Shown here piece by piece: positions 1-10,613 of a DNA stretch of 64,000 nt (positions within the stretch are counted from its first letter, which is position 1; every line of letters begins with the position of its first letter). A program made the translations under genes and the position numbers. Under the pieces are notes generated by a model, which ran no database searches, was not told the origin of the DNA, and saw nothing but the letters and a program-made list of their open reading frames with translations. The DNA is from Spirometra erinaceieuropaei (taxonomy: Eukaryota > Platyhelminthes > Cestoda > Diphyllobothriidea > Diphyllobothriidae), in assembly GCA_902702965.1 (NCBI GenBank), contig CACRXP010000006.1:1983976-2047975 (forward strand), written 5' to 3'.

Positions 1-1017
1 GGCAAGTGCTCAGATGGCCGGATTGCCAATTGTCCTTGACTCTGACCAGCATACTCGCATGTGAATTCACAGACACAATTTAAGGTGGCACGCATAGCCA
101 AGGCACACTTCGTCTTTTAAAGTGACTTTCGCAGAGCGGTAAACCCACCTTATCCCCCCCCCTCCAGCGTCCCGATGCTGTAAAAGGAATTCCCCCCTAT
201 GCATTAGTCAGCCACTGTTATCTTCTCTTGTTTCTGTCCTTCACAGCTGCCACCAGCTCTTTGTCCCTCCCCAATAAATCGCATGCAACTGGAACGCCAG
301 TGCACAGTTTTATCGTTTTCTTAGCAAACATGAAGGTAGCTTTTGATGCACTGCTCGAACTTTACTGGAGTTCGAAAAGAGTCTATTTTCCACGGTATTC
401 TCTTCCCGAAACCATTGGACTCAATTTTACCAAAAGGAAAGAGCACGTTTTGCTCCGGTATCACAAGCAATCCCGTTTTGTTGGCCGAGTTATACTGTGA
501 TTGGTTGATTCTTAGCCAGACCGTATCGCTGAGTTGAGATAAGATCTTGAACTTTAGAGCCGACACATGCTTGGCTGCGCAGTGCAGCCGCAGACCTAAA
601 ATCGTTTTCCGATTGGACCACGTCTTCATGATAACAAGTTGGGGTGCATGCAGAGATGCAGGTGCCCAGAAGCCAATGCTGTACTAAACTTGACAAAACA
701 CAACTGCCACTGTGGTACACGTGACCTTGTGGTAGAGTAGTCTTCATTGTCCAAAGAGTTCAGGTTCGGCTCCGCGAGTCTTCTCGGGCCGGTGACGGCG
801 AATAAGCCAGAGACGGCTGCTCGGTTTTCCCTCGTATTTGTCGGTCACCTGCCCCGAATGTTCCGGCCGTTTGTATTGTTACAGAATTGCGTTTCATGCC
901 CGCTCTGACAGAGTTGTAATGCGGTGTCCTTGAAGGGCGTGCATATTACCATATGACTGTCTTAGTCGACAGCAAGTATAGGAAAACCAAAGGTCCCGAA
1001 ATTGGAGAATTTCGGTC
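1..1017. other. Unassigned sequence, no gene seen
   Basis: I see no recognisable protein, RNA gene or repeat in this stretch. Short open frames overlap on both strands, as expected from chance. A short C run lies near 156-164. Confidence 0.4.
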
Positions 1018-1280
1018 GAAGTAAACAAACCCCAGCCACCTGTAATATACGGGGCCGGTGATAATAGGGGTTTTTACAGGTGGGGCCGGGGAACGCACAG
1101 GCGACGAGGTCAGGTAGTTGTATGCAAAAGAAAAGCTATTGGGAGTGCGCGGTTGTACTTTGAAGGGTTGAGAAATAATTGCCCCAACCCCAATTCCTAA
1201 TTCTAACCCCCAACCGTAACCGTAACCCACAACCCCAACAGTATTGAGTCCATCAGGTGGGGCTACATAACCACAGCTTA
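1018..1280 (+). mobile_element. Inverted-repeat element family M1, left end missing
   Basis: This segment matches copies at 46516-46817 and 48221-48532 in the same order. It has an aaacaaaccccagccacc block, a gtatgcaaaagaaaagct block, a C-rich TAACCC-like tract (about 1183-1238), then the right terminal repeat ending near 1280. In the 46.5-kb copy the two ends are inverted complements sharing roughly GTTATGTAGCCCCACCTGA. Here the right end is present and the left one is absent, so the copy is truncated or rearranged. It encodes nothing recognisable and looks like a non-autonomous DNA element. Confidence 0.65.
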
Positions 1281-2093
1281 CCAAAGTTTCATTTGAAAAT
1301 CGGCACTCGGCCGAAACTAGTAAAATTCCAAGCTGACGGTAGATGGCTTGAGAGATGAACTAAAAATGCCACAGGCCCAATAAGCCTGCATTTACCATTA
1401 TACATATGCAACGCACCAGGTCGTTTTAATGCATAGTCGCATTTCCCAACGGCACTGATAAAAGGACTCAGATTCCAGGAAAACTGCAAAAGATGAGATT
1501 GGTAGTCCTTCCGAATTCACAGATTTCAAGGGGGGGTCTCGCGTCTGTCCCGACGCTTTTTTGCTATCAGCTGGTGTCAACCAACATGGAATTGACTCGT
1601 CGGTGTCAACTGACCAAGGTTCAAATCTCGGACCTAGATGGTCTGTAGATTGTTTACGATGTTGATTAAGCTGCCAACTGCTTTTTTCTTCTCTCTTGTC
1701 TTTGTCGGCAACATGTGTCAAGCATAAAAAACAATCCGTTGTCCTGTTTTTTTTCTTCGGAACGCACTTGAGTACTCTTAGTTCTTTGATAGAGATTTGG
1801 ACTAACGAGTTCATCCTCGTTGGGGAACGAGGAAATTTCGCACGGGCTAGATTCTGGTCCCCTGCTGTTGGCACCCCTTCGACCCGCATGCACCACATCG
1901 AAAAACAATCATGCTCTACGCCAACTTGCTAATCCCCAGTTACGAGACACCGAGGCAGCCTGAGACGGTTTCAGAAAAGATCCGTCTGCCCAACTGCGAA
2001 AAACCGCTGCCTTGGCAACTACGATGGTGGAGTCGGTTTGACTTTAAACCTGTCTCCCCCACTCAGGGAAGGAAGGAGGAGGGTGGGCGGAGA
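1281..2093. other. Unassigned sequence
   Basis: No gene or repeat recognised. Overlapping frames on both strands (about 1398-1908) carry no domain I know and are probably chance. Confidence 0.4.
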
Positions 2094-2299
2094 GCCGTTC
2101 GTGAAGCTATAAAGAACGCGAATAAGTGCAACACTACCGTAGCCAACTGGATGGAGGTTGAGAGAGGGAGAGCAGTTTCTTAGAAGGGGATATAGTTGGT
2201 CATCACTGTCATCGATCTCTCTGAGGCGTCAGACCGATAGCTTGTCGTAGTCGCGCTCAGAGGCCGCAAGTCTAGTAAACTCGCTATTTTAACACCATG

Positions 2300-2684
2300 T
2301 AGGGCTAGATCGCAGTTGGTAGCCAGACCCCTATTACAGGTGGCCGGGGGGTTTGTTTACTGGGGCTATTTTGTGGGGTTCCATAATCACATCTGACCCA
2401 TTTGACTTCCGTTTTACGTTTGAGGTTAGGATTAGGGTACCGGTTAATGGTTTTCCATTTTCGGGTTACGGTTAGGGTTTGATGGTATGATTAGGTTTCA
2501 GTATTACGGTTAGGTTATTCAGTTACGGCTATGTCTAAGGGCTAAAGTTACGTTTACAATTTCGGTTAGGGTTGCCGTTAGGGTTAACGTTTAAGGTTGA
2601 GGTCAGGGTTAGGGCTAAGGTTAGGATTAGGGTTAAGGTCGCCATCTGCCTCCTCATTCCTGGCTACCAACTGCGATCTAACCC
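2300..2684. mobile_element. Small inverted-repeat element with telomere-like core (M4)
   Basis: Left end GGGCTAGATCGCAGTTGG (from 2302) is the inverted complement of the right end CCAACTGCGATCTAACCC (to 2684), giving repeats of about 25 bp. CATG flanks both sides (2296-2299 and 2685-2688) as a likely target duplication. The paralogous unit at 3061-3080 has the uninterrupted site, with CACG in its place. The interior holds an inverted piece resembling the left end of family M1 (about 2328-2396), then about 220 bp of degenerate TTAGGG-like sequence. It has no coding capacity. Confidence 0.75.
2420..2640 (+). repeat. Degenerate telomere-like (TTAGGG-related) array
   Basis: Repeated variants of GGTTAGGG, GGTTACGG and GGTTAAGG run in G-rich orientation on the plus strand, clearly decayed rather than a clean telomere. 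The whole array lies within the inverted-repeat element at 2300-2684. Confidence 0.7.
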
Positions 2685-2862
2685 CATGAAGTTACCAGAA
2701 GTAATGCTTTCCTGGTTATTTATCCTTAGCGTAAGCAGTCAAAATTTCTCAAGACCCTTTGCAACACGAGTGGGGTCCTCACGACTGTAGTACTTCCTCG
2801 GGTCTCTAAATAAGCAGGAGGCCCGGTTCTCTACACTAACTGTCCCCCGTACCCGTACCCCG

Positions 2863-3545
2863 TTCGTGAATCTATAAAGAGCGCGACTAAGTGCAAGACT
2901 ACAGTAGCCATCTGGCCGGAGGTTGAGAGAGAGGGGGGGGAGGGAGGGAGAGCAGTTTTTTAAAAGGGGATATAGTCAGTCATCACTGCCATCGATCTCT
3001 GAGGCGTCAGACCGATAGCTTGTCGTCGCGCTCCGAGGCCACTAGTCTAGTGAACTCGCTATTTTAACACCACGAAGTTACCAGAGGTAATGCTTTTCTG
3101 GTTATTTTTCCTCAGAGTAAGCAGTCAAAAATTCCTAAGGCCCTTTCCGACACGAATGGGGTCCTCACAATTGTACGAGGCACAGTTCTCCACACTGATC
3201 GTCCCCTGTAACCAAAAGTTATGCATCTCGGCATACTTAGACTGCTTAGATGCGGATGTACTGTCAGTTATTTTTCCATCGAAAGAATTCACAGACGTTC
3301 GGTTCGACGCTATGGATCTGCCCGGAAGCCCTGAAGTAGCTTGGGTCAGGGCTTTTTCCTGACTCACTCCCAGTTCCAGTCGAAGACTGGAGACCGGGAA
3401 GGTGGCGTAGGAGAGGTTCATGCCCCTCAACTCCGGCGGGTCCAAAATCCAGTCGCCTGAGTGCTAACACAGGTACATTCTAAAGTCCCAGATTTGAATC
3501 CTCAGCAGATAGAGGAGCCTGTCCACTAGCCCATGCAACTCATTT
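2863..3545. repeat. Tandem repeat block, unit 2
   Basis: This second unit aligns with 2094-2862 up to about 3211. It continues (3300-3545) into sequence shared with the third, more diverged unit at 4118-4345, for example the ctgcccgga..ccctgaagtagctt block. It keeps the pre-insertion form of the site occupied by M4 in unit 1. No coding function is recognised. Confidence 0.7.
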
Positions 3546-4004
3546 TTGCCGAGGACACTTGTCGAACACCAAGGGATCTTCTTCAACCCTCTCAATCTAG
3601 TCGCATACGGCAAAAATGAATCCTTTCATCAAAATACACTCAAGTTTTCCATGTTTTTGGGCAGTTTTTTTTAACAACGCATCCAATTTGGTTAAAGGAC
3701 ATAAACTACGCATCTATGTATATTTGTGGCTCAGTTTCGATCTGTTACTGTCGATATCCTCTTCATGGGCTTCTATCACGCCGAAAACAGCGTGAACCGT
3801 CGTGCTCTAGGTCAGCCTGTCAGCAGTCATGCCGGTCTGCATATCCCTCGGAGTACGAGTAAGCAAAGTGTTCTGAAACGCTAGCAGAAGAGAGCTGTCT
3901 CAACATCTGTCCGCTCCCTATCGTCCACTGTACTTGCGCAGTCGTCTCAGATGTGCAGGAAACGGGAAGTCAGTAGTGCGAGCTACATTGTGCCTATTTG
4001 TCCG

Positions 4005-4345
4005 TATCGTAAGCAGTTTAAAATACCTTTATCGCCTTTACGAATCCCTTATCTCTTACTGCCTCTAGGTGGGGCGGAAATTTTGCATCGAGTGCTATGG
4101 AAAGCCCAGTTTTCTATACTGAACTCTCCCCTGAAGGGTCTGCCCGGAAACCCTGAAGTAGCTTCAGCCAGTGCTTTTTTTCTGACTCATTCTCAGTTTC
4201 AGTCGATGACTATGAAGGTCGGGGAGACGGCGTAGGCAGGCTTCCTGATTCTCAACTCGGAGACCCGAAATCGGGTCGCTTGAGCCTCAGGCTTGCATCC
4301 CTAAAAAAATAGAAGCCTGTCAACTGGGCCATGTGGCAAGTCCAC
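4005..4345. repeat. Tandem repeat block, diverged third unit
   Basis: The sequence starting cgtaagcagtttaaaat and running through the ctgaagtagctt and ggtggggcgg blocks is similar, but clearly diverged, to 3113-3545. It contains only the second half of the unit. Confidence 0.55.
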
Positions 4346-6404
4346 TTAGCACTCATCGGTAAGGGTCTCATGTGTGATAAACGGACTTTATAGTCGGGTA
4401 CAGTCACTGTCTTATTGACTACCACGAATCGCCGCTGAGACACTCTTCTAGTCGCCAAGAAGAGCCATCAACGCCATGTGATTAGGTTCACACGAGCCGC
4501 AGTGGCGTAGAGGAAGCTATTGAGGTGTCTTTCGCGGGTCTCGCCTCCACCGAAACCACTCAAGATACCTCATGAAACCTGAGGCCGGCGGGAACAGACA
4601 GTATCAAAGGAACAGGTAGTTCTCCACACAGTTTCGGTGGTTCAGTGGTCCGATTTTTAATTTCGTTATATTATTGGTTTTTTTAACAGTTTGTTTTCGT
4701 GGAGATGTATGCTGAACATCATCGGGTTTCTGGCCTTGCCAAGAGTAATGTAATTTTGTAAACATGTGTCTGAGCGCATGTGTGAGTGAACATCCCGGAA
4801 TTATTTATTGGGTCTCCTAGGTACACATGCGAGCTACTCTGGCGTTGTTACAAACACAGTTTTATAATTCCCCGTAGTCGCCTGCGCTACAGTTTGTTTA
4901 TAGGCATTTCTTAAAAGTTTTAAAATGTACTTCTCGTGTTTAAAGCATTTCCGAGAGCACAGTATCTCCTGATTTTTACGCTTAAGGTCGACATATTTTC
5001 CCGGTTATCGGCCCACAACGAGAGAGGGCTGCAATTAGAAGAGCATGACCGAGCGTGCCGATGATATAACTTAATTCCCTACATCCCTGATCATGCCATT
5101 AATAACCCGAAAACTAGCATTTTCACACAACTGGAGACCAAGGGAAAGCCCGTTTCGATACCTCAGCTAGGGCTATATTACCGTCAATCAATGAATGCCG
5201 TTTGGGGGGGGGTCCTGGGAGGGTAGAACTATTGACCAATACTCCCGCCTGATGAACCGGACGGAGGTTGAGTACACTGGACCGGGGAGCGAGACCCGGC
5301 CTTTAAGTAAGAATTCAGTCATCCCCTCCCGGTTGCCGTGGCCAAAAATGAGTTACGTGATCACAACTTTATGTCCACTGTCATTCGCATTCCTCCTCCT
5401 CCTCCTCAACGCACTCTGAATTTTTAGCCGATCCCTCTGGTCCGAAAGCACCCAGGGAGGCAGGATAGAGAAACGACGCGGGTGGGGGACGAGCACGGCT
5501 AATCAACCAAATTGCCAAACTGAATATACCGACTCGGGAATGGGCGAGCGCAAGCTCTATGTCGACGGGTGTCTGACAAATGGCTTTTTCCCCCACTGTG
5601 GTGGCTGTCGCATCACGAAAATGTTGGCGCTCTTCGACCATCTTTCGGTTTGCACAGGGCCGACTGGGTGGGGCGGCCATAACGCACGCGTGTGCGCACT
5701 GTGTTTCCCGGCGCCAAAAGCATTCCCGCCTAATGGCTAGGGAGCCTTCTTTCCTCCTCCTCCGCCTCCATCTCTGCCGTTCCGTCAGTGGGTGCGTGCA
5801 GCCATTTGCGACCATCCTCGTGCTGATTCGCCTGCTGCCGCCGCCACCGCTCACATCCGCCCTGACTTCGTTGCTGGGTTAGTGTTTCCGAGTCTATTCT
5901 CTCCCCTCCGCGTCCACCATTATCCTCGGTTTAACCGTTTTGTTTTCCGTGAAGCCAGCTGCTACAACCCCCCCCCCCGCCCCTTCTAGCTGGCTACGCA
6001 TCGCGCCGTGTTCTGCACTATCGATCGATCGGTCGCTGTCTCGTCCGCGTTTGTGCGGACGCCCATGCGCAGTCAATTATTGATTATTATGGTATATCGC
6101 AAGCGGTCTGACTTTTATTGATTTGTCCCCGTCGCTAAAGCCACATCTGGCGGCGTTAGACACCGCAGCAAGTCTGAAACCGGGGCGACTAGGGCTTTAG
6201 CAGCCTGTCGAATTGGTATGAGAACTTAGCTTTCAGTGGTTGTGCGCTGCTGGGAGAGACCTGAAGGACTTGGGCCGTATCTAAGGCAAGCGATCATGGA
6301 CTTGACCGTCAGCCAAGTAAATCGGTCGGTTTTCCAGCAGAACTTGCTCTCCTTAAGTCGGCCCACTTCGATATGTATGTTTAGGTGTGAATTGACATCA
6401 GCTC
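4346..6404. other. Unassigned sequence with a GC-rich tract
   Basis: No gene recognised. An AT-rich stretch (about 4640-5170) gives way to GC-rich DNA (about 5400-5900) where long frames overlap on both strands, typical of GC-rich non-coding sequence. Short (CTC) runs occur near 5390-5405 and 5748-5765, and a C run near 5971-5980. Confidence 0.35.
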
Positions 6405-6770
6405 CCAAAAAGACAACGATCGGTAGAAGGACCTCAAACACATACGACCAGCCAAAGGTGCCTGTCTTACGGGAAAGGTGGTCATAGGGGTTTTACGGTC
6501 GGGGCCTATGTATGCATAGAAGAATGGCAAAATAAGTATAGATATTTGGTAACTTCGTTTTTCAGGCGGAAAGGTTTTGATGCACTGACATATAACAACC
6601 GAATTTAAGCAGGACAATTAAAAAGAGTAAACAACGATCGCTTCTCAACTGTCAGAGCTGAGTCCTTGTAGATAATGCACCAGACCGTCTACAACAGACG
6701 ACCCAACCTTGTACGATGAAACACCAAAGCGAAGTAGTCGTGTTGGACCAAAATCGACTTAAATAAGTAT
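6405..6770 (+). repeat. Dispersed repeat G, copy 1
   Basis: This stretch is closely similar to the reverse complement of 19005-19375, for example across cacatacgaccagccaaagg, gcctatgtatgcatagaag and ttgtagataatgcaccag. It has no recognisable coding function. Two copies 12 kb apart in opposite orientation suggest an unclassified mobile repeat. Confidence 0.7.
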
Positions 6771-8695
6771 TGTAACTACTCTTTGTACGCTGCAGATGCT
6801 TTGGGTCCTTCACCCGACCCTCACCCAAAAAATTCCGCAAACGAACTGCAGCGTTACCTAGATTTTTGAGTCTGGAGTAAGGATATCGTTTATGGCCGGG
6901 ATTACTCATTCGGAAGGGGGGGGGGAGAGCAATTGTACTAAAAGAAAGCAAAGCTGGCGATATTTTTTGCACGTGTCAGAGAAATAAAAAGATCTCGAGT
7001 CGGGTTTCGTTCCTACCTGCAGGTTGCATGCGTCAACGTCTTCAGGTAGTCTTCCTCCAACTCCTGTCTACTATCTTTCGAGCTTTATTCCATCTCTGAC
7101 TTAGTTAGGTGATTAAGGTTTTGTGAACGAAGTCTCTTTGATACTTCTAAACATCCAGTAAGGTATTGTTTCCTCGGACTTGTTTGCCCCTCGGTGGTCT
7201 ATAAATTGACTGCCTCAACAGTTTCATGGTGTTCACTTAATCCTGTAGACACATTCCTTGCCATAAAAGTTAACCGTTTTCGGAGCTCAACACTAAGGCC
7301 ACGACGGACCAGTACAGTCGTCTGGTCCCTGTTGTCAACGCCTGAAACCCCCAGCCGACTCTAATCGCCACGCTACCTCCATAAGTAGCATGTTTAGTGG
7401 ATGTGTTCTGTTGGCTTCAGTGAACATCTGTCCGTTTTCTTCGATATTTCCGGTGTCCGAAAAAACTGTATACGCACTTTGACGGCCGAATCAATACTTC
7501 TTTCTCGATACTAGGCCTTGAAGAGTTTTAATTTCAGCAATATGTGGGGCAACCCACACAACCATCGTGATGTAAGATCCCACCTCGAGGGGATCTTGCC
7601 AAACAGCTGGATTAGACGAAGGGGTTTTTATAGAATACCCTTCACACCCCTTGACTACGTCACTAATCTGGCAAATGTCGACCAATTGAAAGTAGCCATT
7701 GCATAAGAATGCGCCCAAACATCAGAGGAGATGCATCTTGATGTTCACGATTTCATCGTTTGGTGTTATCGGGAGTGTCTGGACCAGAGCAGACAGCGGC
7801 ATCTGGAAAACAGAAGTTGACAAAATGATTAAACAGGGTTTGTTGACTCTGTCTCCTCATGAACATCAAGTGTATTTTAATAATCACCAGCTGTATAATT
7901 ATTTCCAAGTGTGTATGTGTGTGTTTAGACCTTTTTGTGACAGGGTGTTTAGGCCTTCAGGTCGACCCCTTGCAGCTCATTGAACCAGAAGAAAAAAAAC
8001 CAGGCGATCATTCGAAACTAGAGACTGCTGTATGTTCGCCATTGCTTACAAACTGATACTTTGCAGATATGACGCCTGTTCGTCTTGTTAAGGTTGTAGA
8101 CAGGGTCGTAATGGCGGAAACCTCTGCTCCTGAAGACTGTTCAGTCCGCCGTGTTGTTTTGTAGTCTGCTTGTTCACTAGCGCCCTTCGTAGACTGCTGA
8201 CTAAACTGTGCGAAGTTCGCTATCAACAGCCGTCTTTGAGTCCTGAGAGAGTCTCTCTTTTTCTGTGGTCCATTTTACATCCGGGAGTCTCTCATTGGCA
8301 TTGATCACAAACCGCTCTATAGCACTGAAAATATGCATCCACCTTGGTTTTTGGTAGCGGCGTGCAATAAAAGGTTGGTCGACTTTTAGCGATGCGCGGG
8401 GCACTCTTTAATCTGGAGTTCGCCATGAATGGTGTTGCGTGTTTACGTCATTCTGAGCTCTCTTTTTAACGAGAGTTGTGATCACTCCGGATTAACGCAT
8501 TGATCCCTCCCCCGACAGTGCTATTTAATGCTTGAATTCCAGTGCTCTTCATAACTCCAATGACAGACATGTGCATTGCAACAGTCGAGCTTGCGAGTCG
8601 AGACTATTGGGTAGGTTTTAGATGCTTTGGGCGTATAAGTTGGTTCCAGGAAAGAGCCTTCACTGGTCATGTTGCGGGAAGAGCACGCCCCACGG
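6771..8695. other. Unassigned sequence
   Basis: No gene, RNA or repeat recognised. A G run lies at about 6917-6926 and a short TG run near 7911-7922. Open frames are short and contradictory between strands. Confidence 0.35.
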
Positions 8696-8880
8696 AACGT
8701 GCTCATACTAGAATCCTCGCAGGCAGTCGCACAGCGACTAGTGGTTCAGGTAAATGAGACGGTATGACTGACTGATGATGGCTAATAAGCCAGAAACGAC
8801 AGTTTCCGTCTCCATCGTCCTTATCGGTTGCGATTAGGATGAGTGAGTTCCGTAAGAAGGCGATCGGTGAGCGTCTCTCT
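8696..8880 (+). mobile_element. SINE-like family A copy (body and tail)
   Basis: It contains the family's conserved core (gctaataagccagaaa ... gtctcc ... tcggt) and the tail ending in gatcggtgagcg. The 5' part (gcaggcagtcgcacagcgac) is shared with the copy at 58733. The tRNA-like head is absent, and a more complete copy follows directly. Confidence 0.6.
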
Positions 8881-8910
8881 ACAACTATATACTCCCGATC
8901 GCAACCGACA

Positions 8911-9090
8911 GGACAACGAACTCCTGGCTCAGTGGTTATGGGCGTTGGACAGGTCGCAGGATCGAACCCCAGGTGTCCCACACTTCGGAGTTGGGTATGA
9001 CCGACAGATGACGACTTATAATCCGGAGATGGCCATCCCGTGTCCCCTGTCTTTGTCGGTAATGTTACTCTGCCCTATATATCAATCAGT
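8911..9090 (+). mobile_element. SINE-like family A copy with tRNA-like head
   Basis: The head (ggctcagtggttatgggcg, then ggatcgaacccc) resembles A- and B-box sequences of RNA polymerase III promoters. It is followed by the family core (gttgggtatgacc, gatggccatc, ctgtctttgtcggtaat). These are the marks of a tRNA-derived SINE. It lies head-to-tail with the copy just upstream. Confidence 0.65.
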
Positions 9091-10134
9091 GGAGGATGAT
9101 GACGCAGTCTGTTATGTCCTTGCTGATATATAATCATGCATCAAAACGGCCAAGTGAGGATTAATGTCGGAGACATCGACCCACACACAATCTTTAGGGG
9201 CGAATATCTAACCAAGTACGAAACAGAGATGGCATGCGGGGGGGGGGGGTTACTTGAATATTCTGCCTCCGGGCCACCTCGATGATGCGGAAAAGCCCTC
9301 CGTGCAATCGCTTGTCTCCTTATAACGACTCGAAATAGTAATATACTACCTCCCGTATAGCGATATTGTCTTGTGAGGCGAAAACGTGCGCTTCATAATC
9401 TAGGAGGTCTACTGTGTACTTGTATCGACACTTTCTGCAACAGGCTACTGTCGCATGCGAGTGGCGTTCACCGACCACAAGACGTAATACAGGCGTTCGT
9501 TATGCCTAGGAGTTCGAAGCCCTCGCAGGCGTTTACAGCGATGAGCAGTCAGTAGGTGCGGAGCGTTGCCGGTCAAGTCAGTGGAGACCATGACGGCAAG
9601 TTCTGGTCTTATCTGTCCAGTTTGGGATTGTGCCTTTTCAGCTGGCGATTACATTTAGGCCAGGGATGACGATTCCAGTCGATAGCACCTCGCGGTCAGA
9701 CTCGCATTAACATACAAGAAATATCGATTGATTTGCATAGCCGGCTAGCGCTGCTATGGTAACTCGCGCGAAGAGGTTCACGTAATCTATCCAGCAAACA
9801 GCAACAGAGACGGCGTGTGTATGCTCATCGTGACTTCGTGACAAAGCCCAAAATTCCACACCTGAAATCTCTCAGTTGGCAGTTTGTCGATAAAGGGTCG
9901 CTAGTGCAGATCAATAAACTTCCAACTGGTGTGTGTGTGTGTGTACTAGGTTGGGCGGCTTCGCACTGGAGGCCTGAAGTTTATCGACAGACTGCGCCGG
10001 ATCAAAATGGAGGCCGGATTGACTCCCGACAGACACCAATCAGGCCATTCAGACTCCGCGCAAGTCTACAACTGTGTTGCTGCATATGGGGAAGTGCGGT
10101 GGCACGCGCTTGCTTTCACGTCACGTCACGCAAT
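9091..10134. other. Unassigned sequence
   Basis: No gene recognised. A G run lies at 9238-9249 and a short TG run at 9931-9943. The last 100 bases may be a diverged continuation of the repeat that follows. Confidence 0.3.
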
Positions 10135-10300
10135 GCACCCAATCTCGCCACCAAACGGTTGACAAACTCGAGCAGTCGGCTGGTGTGTGCGAGAATGAGA
10201 GAGAGAGGTTAACATTGGGGAGGAATCGTCACGACACAGCGAACTTTTCACTATAGTAAATCTGACGCGTTTGAGTCTGTCATGCCGCGCTAAGAGTCGT
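10135..10300 (-). repeat. Dispersed repeat C, diverged minus copy
   Basis: The run caatgcacccaatctcgcc, a purine-rich gagagagag stretch and ttttcactatagtaaat match the reverse complement of the better-preserved family C copies near 23.4 kb and 30.5 kb. It also resembles 13160-13350 and 58430-58620. Its class is unknown. Confidence 0.5.
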
Positions 10301-10380
10301 GGCTTGGAGGGTGTCAACTGACTGTCAGTCCGTCGCCTTTTTCTTCCTCCACTTCCTCAGCCCTTAAGCAGATGTCTGGA

Positions 10381-10613
10381 AGGGCGTTCACCGATCGTGT
10401 CACGGAGCTCACTCCTGCCGTTGTGTCTTGGGGTTCTCCCTCGGGCCCCAACCAGCAGCCCGACAGTGGCGCGTAATTTAGCCAGGATAACATAACCGAC
10501 GAAGGAAAGGGAGACTGGCTTATTAGCCGTCATCAGTCAGCCATACCCAACCTCGGTGTGCAACCCCTTGGACTCGATTCCAAAACCTGTGGGGTTAGAA
10601 GTAAATATGCCCC
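10381..10613 (-). mobile_element. SINE-like family A, minus-strand copy
   Basis: Read on the minus strand, this has a tRNA-like head with a gaatcgagtccaagg B-box-like block, then the core (gttgggtatggctgactgatg, ctaataagccag) and the tail (ggctgctggttgggg ... gatcggtgaacgccc). The upstream flank holds one TAACCC repeat, also seen beside the copies at 26.4 and 34.9 kb. Between one and two hundred similar bases in other copies make the assignment good. Confidence 0.7.

Larger units (their letters stand above)
2094..2862. repeat. Tandem repeat block, unit 1 (interrupted)
   Basis: Unit 1 runs from gttcgtgaagctataaag to about ctgtcccccgta and is repeated by unit 2 from 2863. The two share a purine-rich stretch, a block around atcgatctctgaggcgtcag, and a block from aagttaccag to ggggtcctcac. 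Unit 1 is longer because a 385-bp inverted-repeat element lies inside it (2300-2684). Unit 2 keeps the uninterrupted site. Confidence 0.75.

Noticed and set aside
2420..2640. A true internal or terminal telomere
   Set aside because: The repeats are too degenerate and short, and they lie inside an inverted-repeat element with an empty paralogous site.
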